A DNA stretch of 64,000 nucleotides from Sebastes aleutianus. Its lineage: Eukaryota; Chordata; Actinopteri; Perciformes; Sebastidae. Position 1 is the first letter of the stretch, and each line of letters opens with the position of its first letter. The notes beneath the pieces were generated by a model. That model had not been told where the DNA came from, ran no database searches, and saw only the letters and a list, made by a program, of their open reading frames with translations. A program made the position numbers and the translations under genes. Positions 37,101 through 51,187 of this stretch are shown here, piece after piece. Location of the stretch: assembly GCA_916700875.1 (NCBI GenBank), contig CAKAKS010000066.1, forward strand, positions 3,885,742 to 3,949,741, read 5' to 3'.

Positions 37101-40100
37101 AGTTCTGCCTCCAGCAACACTCTGCAGGTACAGGAGGGGAAACTGGAAACTGCCTCAGAGAGATGCAGGAAATTCTTATTTCATTTCAGTAAAAAAGCAG
37201 CTCATTATTCCAAGTACGAAACTTCAGCAAGGCTTTAAAGAGTAACAGAAGTATGCTCTTTTGCACCTGTAACAACACCCAACGCGGATGTCACAGTCCT
37301 GGAGTGCACCTGTACTTAACTGCAGCTAGATGAGAAGTTAAACCGCTGGAGCTCATCAAAGATACGATTTTCAGAGGGCGTTAAGTTACTCTTTAATAAG
37401 CCTCAATATTTCTGAGCATTCCTTTATTGATTAGAATTGTTTTTAACACAGCGTGACCGTGAATTTAACCAAACATTGCATTTACAGTTTGTAATCTGTT
37501 AGGGCTGTACCGAATAGTGCTAAGCTTCATTCATAATGTTGACATTCAAATTCCAAAACCAACATTTAAATGCTGCGCTCCTTTTTTTGTTTATTGTCTA
37601 TTCATTCTGTGTAAAGTATTTCTGCACAGTTGAAGATAAAGATCAGGCTACACTAATATTATTAGTAGTATACTATTTGTAGAATTAGATTCCAGTTGTG
37701 GCTGCGTAGGATTGTTTCCAATGACGCCAGAGCATTCAAAAAGTCAAAATGTATTGAAAAAAGATAGATGCTATCATTTAAAAAATTCTAACAAAATATT
37801 CTGTTTCAATCCAGATTTGTTGGCGTTTAGTCTTTTGAAAACAAAATTTTCACTGTGGTCAAAAACGGTTTACTCTCCCGCACGCACCTGTATTAACGGG
37901 ACGGTCTAGCAGCAATCTAAAAGCACCATAAATTACATTTATATAACCACAATAACAAAAAATATTTTTTTATATTTTACGACAGACATTTGAAGCTTGA
38001 TTCGAAAGCCTCAATAGAAGCTTTGAATGTTTAAAAAATGACATTTGGTACAGCCTTTGGTATAATCTATGATAACTATCTAGTTAAAACTGACTTAAAT
38101 TGTTTGTCTGAGCTTGATAACTTGAGCAAACAGAGGTTGTAATTATGACAGATACGTATGAATTCTATTAAACCATTTGGGTTAATCTGTTCATTCTGGA
38201 CCTTCAGGAATATTTGAAGTGCAGTTTTGGGTTGTACCTGTCCTATGAGCTGCACGATGAAGTCCACCACCAGCTTGGAGTCCTTGTTGAACATGCCCTG
38301 CCACAGCTTGTCCACCACCCGCTGGGTGAAGTAGAAGACGTTGTTGACCAGGATCTGATAACTGCCTCCACTGCTGAGGGGCAGAGAGGCGTCTTCACCT
38401 GAACGGGGAGGAGCAGCAACAGAGGCCGTTAGCTGCCATTTACAATGTCTACTGTGGTGCTTTTAGCTTAAATATGATACTGAAGGATCTTACAGTAGAA
38501 TCACATTAACCAAACAAAAGTGTTTTTTTTATTTCACTGGTTTCAAAGATCGATTGTAAGTATAGCATTTTGAGACTTGTAGGAATAATATTCTAGGATA
38601 GTCCTATGTATTTAGCAACAGACATTACCTTCCAGATTAAACAACATAGCGTGCTGACATCAATATGTGTTGCATGAGTTTTTGTTTTTTATCATGTTAT
38701 AAGTTATGTTCTGTAAAACAAGCTGAAAGGTAGGACACTATCTCAGATACATTTACAGATCAGAGGTGACGTGTTCAAAGGACAAAAACATATAAAATAT
38801 ATATTTTGCTAATTGTTTTATAATTCATATTTGATAAAAAAAAAAACAGACTGCAGACTATAGACTAAATAAAACACAAGCAGCCATGTAAGATGCTTGC
38901 TGCTCTCTGGGCTTCAGACTGTGATTTGCTGACTCATGACGCAGCCATCAGAGCATCTCACAGAGCATCTCACAGAGCCAACTAAGAAATTGGTCCAAGC
39001 TGTCCTGCAGCATGCTCATCCGGGCCATTTTCTGCCTAGTCAGCAGCTATTTTTGTTAAAAGTCGAACACTGTTAAATTAAAGGGACAGTTCAGTTGTTT
39101 TGAAGTGGGGTTGTATGAGGTACTTATCCATAGTCAGTGTATTACTACAGCAGATGGCGGTTAGCACACCTCCAGTTTGGAGAAACAGACAGGAGTACCA
39201 GTACGGGAGCAAAGCAATGTACTGCTGTGGACGGGGGCAGCAGGAAAACAGATTTCAAACACCTAAAAAAAATCAATATCAGTTTAAGTGTACGCTATAT
39301 TTAGAATATTTTCACCCCTTTACCTTACCGTCAGAAAGTCTTTTCCAACAGGGAACTGAAGCCGTTATCTATACTCTCTTCAAAGCCACCAGACTTCATT
39401 GTCAAAAACAGTAATTATTCCTCGCAGAACACAGGAGTTACCGCTGCCTCGATCGGTTAGTTTGTTGGTTTGATTTTTAGACTTTGGTGTTTTAAGGGGT
39501 TAGTTCAGATTAACCGAAGTCACACGATAACACAAACAAACTATCCGATTGAGGCAGGGGTAGAACAGCAACTCACATGTTCTGTGAGGTAAAATTACTG
39601 TTTTGTCAATGGAGTCTGGTGGCTTTGAAGAGAGCATAGATTACAGCTTCAGTTCCCCGTCTGAAAAGGCTGTCTGACAGCAAGGTAAAGCTGTGAAAAT
39701 ACTCTAAATATAGCGTACACTTAAACTAATATTGGTATTTTTAGGTGTCTATTGCTGCTGCCCCCGTCCACAGCAGTACATTGCTTTGCTCCCATGGTGG
39801 TACTCCTGTCTGTTTCTCTAAACTGGCACACACCGACTATGGACAAGTACCTCATACAACCTCACTTTCAAAAATCCAAACTATCCCTTTAAGGTAAGAT
39901 GAGACATCAGTGAGCTGCATGAGTAAATTATTTGTTAGTTTATGTTTATAAAACTATAGATTACTTGAAAACAATGAAGTTTGCAGGTGTTAGGTAAACA
40001 ACAAACTATAAACTGAGGCTTGGTCCCTCTGTATGAGGGGTTTGAGGACTTAGTTCTGACCTAGAAGGACATCAGCAGCCAAAAGATGCTCCATGACGCC

Positions 40101-43100
40101 ATCCAGGATGTTGGACTGAAACTCCTTCTGCTGAGTTCTGGTTGAGCGCTCCGGGGAGGCCTGGCACCAGAAAACACATATTTAGAACCATGATTTATTA
40201 AGAGTTATGATGGGGAAACACGTTTGCTCTCTTTTTAAAATCAAGTTATCAATCGACATCGCCGCCGTCGCCCTGGTTACGTCCTCACCTCCAGCAGCAG
40301 GTCAATGATGGGCGTCTGCTTGCTGGCCGGCGTCATGCAGAGGTTGTCCATGATCAGGACCCTCATGAAGTCAAAGACGTACTTCTTGGCCGGGTGGTTG
40401 GTCAGGGACGTCTTGGAGCCCACGTTACAGTATTCAGACTGGCTGCGGTTCATGCCCGAGTCCCCAGCGAAGGCTTTGAACTCCTCGGTGGGAGACCCCG
40501 CCTCGTCGTCCAAATCAGTGACCTGGAACAGATGGAAGGGAGATGATTTATCAGTAGTTTCAATATGTGTTTTACAGGACAGCACTTCAGCATGGTCCAG
40601 GATAAAAATAATGACATTATATTACAGAAAACATATCAAATATCTGTATTTTCCAATCCTACAGTGCAGTCTTGTTTCTTCCACATTCTTGTTGCTGTTT
40701 TTTTTTGTGGCTCTGGCATTTTCTTTTACTAACAAGCAATTATCTTCTTAAATAAACTGTCTGAAAACACATTTTCCTCTGAGAACACTGCAGTGTCTAG
40801 CACTTTGTTCTTGAAACTGCAGTACTCAAGGCAACGGTGCCAATGGTTTCAGAGGGACAATAAGTTACCGTTTTTATTGCCCCATAGGACAGAATCACAA
40901 TATATCTGCAGCAGGTTGATAGGGTTACTGATCAATACCTGCGATTACTTGCTCTGGTGATGAGATTTTTAGCTTTTAAACACAATTTCAGACCCATTTC
41001 CTCCTCATGCGCTTGAATTTAATGTCTTGAGACAAGAGATTTGTGCAGGAGAAGGTGCTTCATCTCCTTTTAGTAGCCAGTAAAGGTCACAAGTTTTTTA
41101 TTGCTTCGGGAAACAATGTCCAGCCTTACCATCTCTGAGTAGGGTCGGATGTTGAAAGGGAAGACAGTAGCCGCCAGGGCACAGAGGAACTCGGCGCTGT
41201 GCCACATTGGTGCCAGGTCGGGCACGTTGTGGTAAAGATACCGAAAGAACTGCATGAGGGTGACTGGGTACTCCCTCAGCCAGGAGCCCTCCTCCTCTGA
41301 CTGCCACGGCTGGAAAAGAGACAAGAAAACAAATCAAGCACTGACTCGACAGAATCGTTTTCATTCAGACTTCATATCTAGAAGCAGTGGAAGTTTTTCA
41401 GCTCAAATCTCAAGACTGGTTTGGAGGATCTCAGTGAAGAGGAACTCTCTCATCAACAGCCTGTGCTGTGAGTGAGAGTGAGGTGTTTAGTTCCCAGGAG
41501 GTCGAGCGAAGCCTTTCGGCAGCTGTGAGATTCACCGAGAAACTCCCGGGTGTGAGCGTGTGTGGATGAGCGAGGATGAGGATGAAAACAGCGTGTGCCC
41601 AGTCATTTTTGTTGGATTAATGGAGCTTAAAAAGACACCTTTATAAAGAATCCAGGCAGCAGCTGCTGGGAAATCCACTTAAAAAGGACTAATGAACAAG
41701 AGAAACCTCTGACTTGTGAGAGTTTTCTAAGACGTACACTCTCTGTTTTCAAAAGTAATCGGCTTGTAGGAAAAGGTGTTGGATTTAATTAGTCAAATTA
41801 TGGGTAAAGAGGTTTCTGTTGCGCCTTAAAGGAACAGTGTGTAGCATTTTGAGGGAATCTATTAGCAGAAATGGAATATAATATTCGTCAGTATGTTTTC
41901 ATTAGTGTATAATGACCTGAAACTAAGAATCGTTGTGTTTTCGTTAGCTTAGAATGAGCAGTTTATATCTCCATAGGGGGCTGGTCCTCTCCATGGAGTC
42001 CGCCCTGTTTCTACAGTAGCCCAGAACGGACAAACCAAACACTGGCTCTAGAGAGAGACTTTTCTGTTTTTATTCACTTCTTGAAGATGGATTTAAAAGG
42101 ACTTGTGACAGCCCAGAGTCTTTCACAGTGTAGTTCTAAAGGCTGGTTCTCACCAGGTTGAGCATGCTGCGCAGCATGGCCAGCAGCAGGAAGGCCGCCT
42201 CGGTGTACACGTTGTGGATGGAGCCCACGAGAGTCCCGCTGGAGGCCGGTATGCCAAAGATGAACGTCCAGATGGAGTCCAGGTCAAACTGAGAGGACAA
42301 ACAAACACTGGGGTAATACACAGTCACATCAACACACTACATATTACTATATGTTACTACTGACAGAGATGCACAGTTGAACAAGCTGCTAGTGTGTTCT
42401 TCCACCTATGTGTTGTTTTTACAGCTTAAACCTGCTACTATCCGTATATCTGGCATCAAGAGATTAGTTTTTCATTTGGTTACAGTAGCAATTGATGAAT
42501 TTCAGCTTTTTCTACTGATTTCTAGTTAATCATGCTGGAAAAGTGGGTATAGTAGCAGGACCTGCAAACGTAATTCACCCTCAATATTAGGGCTGTACCG
42601 ATTAGTTCGAAGCTTCAAAGCTGCATTACTAATTTGGCATTCAAATTCTAAATCAACATTCGAATGCTGCACAGCTTTTTTTTGTGTTTAAACCCGGTAT
42701 TTCTGTACAGTTACAGATAAAGATCAGGCTACACTAATATTATTAGTATTATACAATTTGTAGAATTAGATTCCAGTGGTGGCTGCGTAGGATTGTTTCC
42801 GACTTGTGTGATCCAAACATTTCCAAACACTCCAGAGTGCCGTAAAGTCTAAAAGTCAAAATGTATTGAAAAAAAGATAAATGTAATAATTTCCAAAATT
42901 CACAACGTTTTTATCAAACGAAATATTCTGCTTCAATCCATATTTGTTGGCGTTTAGCCTTTCAAAAACAACATTTTCAAAGCAGTCAGTTTGCTATCCA
43001 GCTTGCCGCACACAAAGGGAGGCAGCACTGACGAGTTATATTCATTTAAAGAAAGATGTTTTAATAGAAAAAGACTAACGCATTTAATCCGATCACTTCA

Positions 43101-46100
43101 CTTAAATACTTTTTTAAGGGTGATGACATCATAAAATATGACGACAGATATTCAAAGCTTCATTCAAAAACCTCAATAGAAGCTTTGAATGTATAATAAT
43201 GACATTCGGTACAGCCCTACTCAATATACAGTCAGACTCTGATGGCTATTGAGCTGTCAGAGACCGATATTGCTGGCAAATTTGACTCACTGTTTTACTA
43301 AATGTATGCAATTTTATTATATGCTTCAAATGCAGCAAGGTCCCCATTATTCACTGCAACATTCCCACAGAAGAATTATTTTGAAAAATTAAGCTTAATT
43401 TGAGAAAGACATAATTTAAGATTAATTTTAAATTTCATATGTACTGATTTTAGTGTATAACATAGAAATATTGCTTATAGATTCAGAACAACTGGGCAGA
43501 TCTATCAGTATTAGTAGAATAAGAAAGAAGGTTGGGTATACTAACATGTACCTGCAGGCTGTCCGGCAGCTCGATGACAGGCTGCTGCAGGAACAGCGCC
43601 ATGAGCAGGAAGTAGAGCTCCGGCACGTTGGTGTGTTTGGGCAGCAGCGTCTGCAGCACGGGTAATCCTGGGAAGTGGCAGGCGTCCCGGTTGATCTCTC
43701 GCAACGTGGAGCGCCCGCCAGCACTGCGGCCCACGTTGAAGCCTAGAGAAGGGGAGGATGGAGAGTTATATGTTAAGAGTATAGCATAAAAGTCAACGGG
43801 TGGTGTTACCGCATACGCCCTCTGACTAAGGCATCTACTGGCAACTCTGAATAGTTGAGGCAGGGTTATCAACCCAGGACGGTAAGGCACTAGCAAAATA
43901 ATTTACAGTAAAAGATAAGGATTTGGTTGAGCTGGACTACGGGCTTCATCCTGATAGCACACATTCTGACAATGCTACAGCAGTGGTAGTTCTGTTAGGC
44001 CATGTCACTACTCAGCGAGGTTTTCATAAGCAAGGTCAGTGGTTCTCAACCTGGAGCCTGGCGAGATGTAATGTAGTTTAAGGAGGTGAAAAAAAGCTTA
44101 TATTTATCTTAAAATGTTAATAATTAGAGCATAAAAAAGCCTGTATAGAGTGAATAAAGAATCATCATTTCCCAGGTTGAAAACCACTGAGCTCAGGAGG
44201 GACTACGGTCGCAGCAGCAGGGAGTGCAGGGAGGCAAAAAATGAGAAGACGAACCCTTGGCTGTGAGGCGCACAAACTGCGCAGCTTTGTGTTTACTGAA
44301 CGAAGGCCAACTCCGACGGAAAGCGTTGCCAGAGTGAGGAGAGGCGTCTGCTGAGCCATATTACAACATACAGTATATACACTGCTCATTATCACTGCAT
44401 GCTTCTGACTCTTGTGGTGAGGGAATGTTAAAATTTAAAGAATAATTTGAGCTAATATCAAGCACACATCCTTGCAAAACAATTGCCTAAAATTCACTGA
44501 ACTTCAGAGTTGATATTGTGTCTCAGATTTGGTTTAATTGACTGCCGCTCCAGGCTCGTGCACTCACCCAGCACCGTGCCGATCTTATTGGTCAGGACGG
44601 AGTCGGTGTGGTCCAGCCAGCCTCCTCCACACAGGCCCTCCTTGAAGCGGTTGAGGATGGACTGGTTGGAGAGCAGCACCACCAGGATCCACAGAGCTGC
44701 CGTCACCGTGCTCGAGTGAAGGTGCTCCTCCATGAACATCAAGAGCCAATCAAAGCCCAGCGTCCGCACCAGCTCCTCACACGCCCTGCGGGGGGGAGAC
44801 AGAGAGCACATGGGGTAAACCAACGGTCTACAGCCAGCGTTACCTCTAAAAATGCAGTCTAATACCTATTTTCATTATTATTTTAAGTAGCAATTGACAT
44901 GTTTTTTGCATTAACTCATCATTATGAAGTAAATGTTGATTGCACAATGTAATGGCTGTAGAATAATGACTCCATCGGTGTTTAGATTGGTTCCCTATAA
45001 GACTCACTTTCACTATGCAATTTTGTCCGCCACCGGGTATGATCTCCCGGAAAAATGAAGGCTCCATTTATGGCACAAAGGAGGTGCATCAACCATTGCA
45101 CGACCAAAACGGGAAGAGGATAGCGCTTTTGTTTTCCCCGGTAAATATCGGTAGGTATCCCCACTTACCAAAGAATATCAATGTAAGACTGCATTCACAC
45201 CAGATCAGGAGTTCCGGCGATTTGCTGCAGGGTTGTGCAGCAGTGTGGGAGAGTCACTTTATGGCCCATTGACTGCGATCGTCGCAGTCAATGGGCGTCT
45301 TTTGTTCCCTTATGGCTGGGTTGAACAGCTGTTACGTGATTGGCCCCCTCAGCTCACCAACCACTGGATCTGGCGTGAATACAGCCTAAGTTCTTTGCAG
45401 TTACTATCCCCACTAGTGGAAATAGTAGACGGTAAAACAACCGAATAAACCGTGGAAAACCAAATGCAGTGTGTCCTGTGTTGTTGGTAGTTGCTAGGCT
45501 CTGAGGAAAACGCAAAGCGATCCGGTTGTCTTTGCGACAGTAGCGGCAACAATAATATCACTTTGAAACACTACGGGGAAACGTTGAAAAGTACTCTCAC
45601 AACCATCTAAGATTACTTTTAGCGCTACTTACTGAGCGTTGACGGTGCACTTCTCTTTGGTGGTGAAGAGCAGTCTGAGCAGGTTGTCCAGCAGTCGGTT
45701 TCTCAGCAGGATGAGGTTGGCTGACAGGAGGCCGCCGAAGTCATCGTCATTACCTGGAGACGCAAAAAAAATGTTTGAATAAGGAAAACAGATACGGCTA
45801 ACACATAAACAAGAATGTTATTGCATTTAATTAATTGTTACCTCCATCAATCTTCTCCTCGTTATTGATTTCCATGATGACAAACTTTTCACACACGGCA
45901 AATGTGGGAAGAGTCGAGGAGATGAACTGGCCAAACCTGTGAGGTGAAAAACAAAAAGAAAAGTTTTGCTTTCCGTTCTAGTTTTTGGCATCAAACATAC
46001 GATAAAAACTAACAAATGTAATATGCAAACATAGCTCCATTGCTTCTTGTAATTTACATATTCCCTCCTACTTTATCCTGCGTGAGTTACATGTGCAACA

Positions 46101-49100
46101 ATACATCCTTGAGGATAGGTATGAACATGTGTTTACCTGAGCAGATCGTATGGGTTGGGGAAGCCCTGCAGCAGCAGACTGAGCACGTTGCTGATGGCAG
46201 CCACGGTCGGCTGGGACAGAGAGGTGTCTCTCAGGGTCAGCAGCAGTCTGGGGATCAGCTGGAACTCCCTCAGCAGTTTGGCATTTTTAGCCGCCTCGCT
46301 GTTCAATGCAGGAAGTGAAACACACAGTTAGATTAGAGATGGTAAATAAGAAATGGTGCCAAATAACTATTAATTATGATTCACTATTCAAATCGTTTTT
46401 GTCTTCAGGGTAAATGTCAAGGAAAAGAAAGTTTTGAGACTTGCCTGGATTCTGTCAGCAGCTCGATGAAGTGCTCGAACAGAGACAGATGGAGCTCGTA
46501 GGGAGCGTGGAGCCAGACCTGAGGAGCAGAAGGAGCAGAGTGAGACCTCTGGCAACAAAAACTAGCGGCATGGACAGGTGGCATCTTGGCACAGATTGGC
46601 CCAGTTTGCAAAAGGTTCAACAGCCGCGTGATAGACTTTTTTTTCTCATCCGGTCACAGCTGCCTGTGCATCCCAAAATATACCCGCAACTCTCACTGTT
46701 TCATCAGACAGGTAGAATAACTGCTACTTGAACTGCTGTAGAATTTAATTAGTTTGGTGAAGAGTACTTTAGTTCATTAACATTTACTGATTCCTCACCT
46801 CGAAGTCACAGAGCAGGTCCTGGAAGGCGGTGGAGTTGGGAATGATGGAGGTCTCGTGGCCGCTGTCTACTGTCCCCACCAGAGAGAAGGTGAGGTGGAG
46901 GATGTGGCTGTTGAGCAGCGAGCGCTTCTTCTTCAGCAGCATGGCCAGCAGCTGCAAGAGATGGACAACAGCAAAACAATATGTCAGCCAGCATATTTCA
47001 CTGCATTTTTAATATCACGTCACATTTCTGTTTTATCATTATACAAAGAGATATATAATCTCTCCAGCGTGTTCTGGGTCGACCCCGGGGCCTCTTACCA
47101 GTTGGAATACCTGGAAAACCTCTAAAGGGACTCATGTGACTGGTGTTAAACTGTAAATCTAACCTGGTAGCCTTTGATGCGCTCCATCTCCTTACTCGCC
47201 AGCGGGTTGCTTTTGACAACACACACCAACGCTTTGACAGCAGCATACAGCCCCTCCACATCTGACGCCATGGCAACCAGGCCCAAGATGGCCGCCGCCC
47301 CACCCACATACTGCAGGTTGGTGGCCACGGGTTTGGCCACGAAGGCACGCACGCCTGAAGGGATAAAACAGTAGTAAAGATGCATCGTAAATCCAACGGT
47401 TTCAAGGTACATTAGTGAGCTTCTCACAGAAAACAGGATTTGATTTTATGAGTTATTATTTCACAGTCTTGGTTTACCTAAATATCCAATGACAGCAGCT
47501 CCGATGGTTCGCGCCGGCCCGTTGAGGTGGCCGGCAGCGTTATGGATCAGCTTGACTGGAGTGGCGTTTTCATGGGAGGACACAGTGAGCTACAGAGGGA
47601 GGGAAGACGTTCAGAAGAGAAATCCAAACCAAAAAAAACCCACAAATCCATCTCACTTTTTTTACGTTTTCATTAAGCCCGTATTTATCCCATATAGTCG
47701 TTGTTATAGTATATAGTTTTGTTTATGAAGGGTTTGAACAATGCTTGTCGTTGGATGTGGTTGTTTCAGGAGCATCAGAATTTATTGTTGAAAGCTGCAG
47801 TCTTGCATCAAGGTCTGAACTTCCAAAAAAGCTTTTATTCAGCCAGTTAGAGTGAAATATGGTCTGGTGGAGAATAAAGAGGCACCTCACTCTGCTCTAC
47901 AGAAAAATACTCAATTTATTCATTTTAACATGATGGCCAATTTAGCAAGTGAGAAAGGTGTGAAAATACTGTCTTTATGTGTCATCTTCCTAATGAGAAA
48001 GAAGTGATAATGTTCTTTATAAAACAAAAACAGCGCTGCTACTATAAACCACTCTCTCTCTTCCTATCACACAACAGGTCCCTGCGGCAGCAGAAACGCT
48101 GCCTCTGCACTTCTTTGCAGCCGTCTGCTTCCTGCGAGTCGCCGTGGGCCGAGGCTCTCAGCAGGGAGAGCAGAGCAGGCTGGGAAATAACTTGACAGGT
48201 GGGGAGAGAGATAAGGGCGGAGAAGGGAGCTCATTTGGAGCTCAAACACACACATAATAGGATGGTGTGTTAGTGGACTGACTGTGCTGTTGGAGAGTGA
48301 GTTTGACCTTCACACGTCAGTATGCACCTGCATGTACGTCTGAATGTGAGTGTATGTGTGCTTAAACATTTATAAATAGAGAGTGAGTGATAGAAGCCTC
48401 TACAGAATTTTTTATGTGTGTATTCATTCATCATTTATGATATAAATCTTCCCTGCAAACTTTGCAATTTTGCTAAAGGTCTGCAGTGAAAACATCCCCA
48501 CACTCTGCCCCGTGGCTGAGGGAAGGAGCCGTTTCTTTTTTCACTCAGTTACATCAGTCAGACATGATGTCATGTAAGTCAGTGAGCTCAACACTGACTC
48601 CAGCATTCCTCCCAAATGAAGCTCACTCTCTAAAAGTTGAGGAAAAAGTAAATGTGCTACTCAAAACAAGTGTATGAAATGAATTTGGCAAACTCTAAAT
48701 CTACAGAAGCTATTCATTTCTTTGCATTTTTTTTAAAAGAATGAATTAACAGTTATGTCTTTAATGTTACTTGGACTGATTCTAAAAGAATACTTCACCC
48801 ATAATATGACCATTTGTATATCAATTATACAAATGTTTCTTTCAGCCCATTCATCAGTCTCACTTCTTCAGTTCCGAAAGATGTGAATTCTCAGATTCAA
48901 CACATAGTGGCTTTAATAAAACACATTACTAGCATGGTGACTGTCATCCTACAGAGCAGTGTATGTATATGTCTGACCTGTTTGGCGATGGCTTTGCTGT
49001 CCAGCTTGTTGTAGACTTTCCTGATCTTGGCCACAGTGAGAGTAGAGACAGAAAGCGCATAGAGACTGAAGGACACCTTCTCCTCCGGTACCAACGCCAC

Positions 49101-51119
49101 GGGGGAGGCAGGTGCTACCTCTGTCTTTGAGTCTTTACCTGAGACAATGAAAGGTATAAAGATAAGAATAGTATAAAAAAATTGACAGAGACGTGTGAAT
49201 AAAGGTGATAAAATGACATGAATGAAACCAAGAGGGCCACTCACAGGGCAGGTAGACGGCCTGGAAGCTGCCCACGTAGATGGGTCCCAGCTCAAAGATG
49301 GCGGCGACGCTGGTGGCGGGCAGGACCTCCTCCAGGAAGTGGCTGGGCCCCAGACGCCACACCAGGCTGGAGAGCTGGCGCTGGGCAGGCGGCGTCCCCA
49401 CGTACCCGTACACGGTGCTCAGCACGGGAGGGTTGGTGGAGCCGGAGCCGCCCGGCGCACTGTGGACGTAGTGAAGCTGGAGGAGAGGGAAGAGGATGGT
49501 AGTGATACAGATGAGTACATGACATTCAGAAATAGCACCTGAGTCCTGAACAACACAGTCAGTCATTTATACCAGAACAGTGAGCAAAGCTATTTACTTT
49601 AATGTTTTAGATATGTGGGAAACATCTTCATTTAAGCGGTGTTAATTTTGGCAGCTATTTTAGATTCAGTCCTACTAACTTACTAACTAATTAACGCTTA
49701 TTAGGTTTTAGTCACATTTTACTATTTTTTTCTTTCATATTTTTAATCTAGTTTTAGTCGCCGAAAGAGAGAGAGCAGGAGTATAAATAATAAATAATAA
49801 TAAATCTAGCCATTAATTAATTGATAAAATGTGACAAATTTATATTTCTGTTTTAATTTGCTTCTTCATTTATCTACACTTGTATTAATTCCCTTATTTA
49901 ATTACTCTTCTATTTAATTATCCCTTTTATTAATTTATGTATTTATTTTCATTAATTTATTTAATTATTAATTTATTTTTGCATTTATTATTATTTTATT
50001 TATTTAACATTTAGTTATATTTCTTTTTAAATGTATATATTCATTTATGCATTAACATCCATATGTTAGATATGTGTTAATGTAAGGTCACTGTTCATGA
50101 ACCTTGTGGCAGCAATCTGAAGAATTGAGTGCAAAGTCTGCACAATGCTTCATCTATTCCTTATTCATAAATCATCAGTTTGAAGGCTGATTAATGAGTG
50201 ATTAATAGAAGCTATACCATTGTTCTTATTCCTCTTGAATTTCCCTAGGGATCAATAAAGTTACTATCTATCAATCTATCTTATTGTTGTTACTCGGTAG
50301 ACACTTTTTCGTTTTCCTCCTGTATGAAGAGCACCGCGTGATCCTTAGAGACTGAATACTTGAAAGAGCAGATTTGTGCTTCACAGACACTCATTCCCAG
50401 AGGGCAAAAAAAAACACGACCACAAGTCCACTGTTACATGCACACAGACGCATAAGATACATATGACCGTCGTGTTGTTTCCTGTACGAGGACCTCAGCA
50501 GGAAATGAAGCTGTTGTTATCAGCAGTGCTGAGAGGAAGCTGATACTTGTGGTTTGCGTCGCCGTTTCCCTGCTCTGTAATCTCAGGGGGAATCTAAAGT
50601 CACTAAACCACAAGAACCACATCACAGTAGGCTGCACAGACTGCTGCGCTGCAAGGCTGTCATCTATGTAAAGCCTGGTTTAGAAATGTATCTCTGTGCT
50701 TCCTTTTTATCAAAATAGTGGTCAGTGTTCAGAACATTTTGATATTTGTGTTCCAAATCAGAGCAGGAAAGAGGATTTTGTTTGGCCAAAAATATTTGTT
50801 GACCCCTGGCTTAGTTGATCGACAGAAAATGATCTGAAGCAATTTTGATAATCGATTAATCATTTAGGTAAATTAACAAGAAAAAAATAGCAAATTTTTT
50901 ATCTAGTTTCAGATTCTCAAATGCGATGAATTGCTGCTTATCTGTTTTTCTTGTAAATTGAAGATCTTTGAGTTTTGAAGAAGTAGGTTTTAATAAACTG
51001 TGATAAGCACTTTTTCGACACTGTATAAACTAAACTATGAATCATTTACTTGACAAAATGATCTAAAGATAAATCACTTATGAAATCATTAGTTGCAGCC
51101 CTAATGGAGGAATGTATAC

Positions 51120-51187
<68 letters not shown>

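Noticed and set aside
43483..43896. Single 137-residue exon running from 43896
   Set aside because: The conserved part starts at the acceptor before GFNVGR (43742) and stops at the donor at 43552; the rest is intron read-through.
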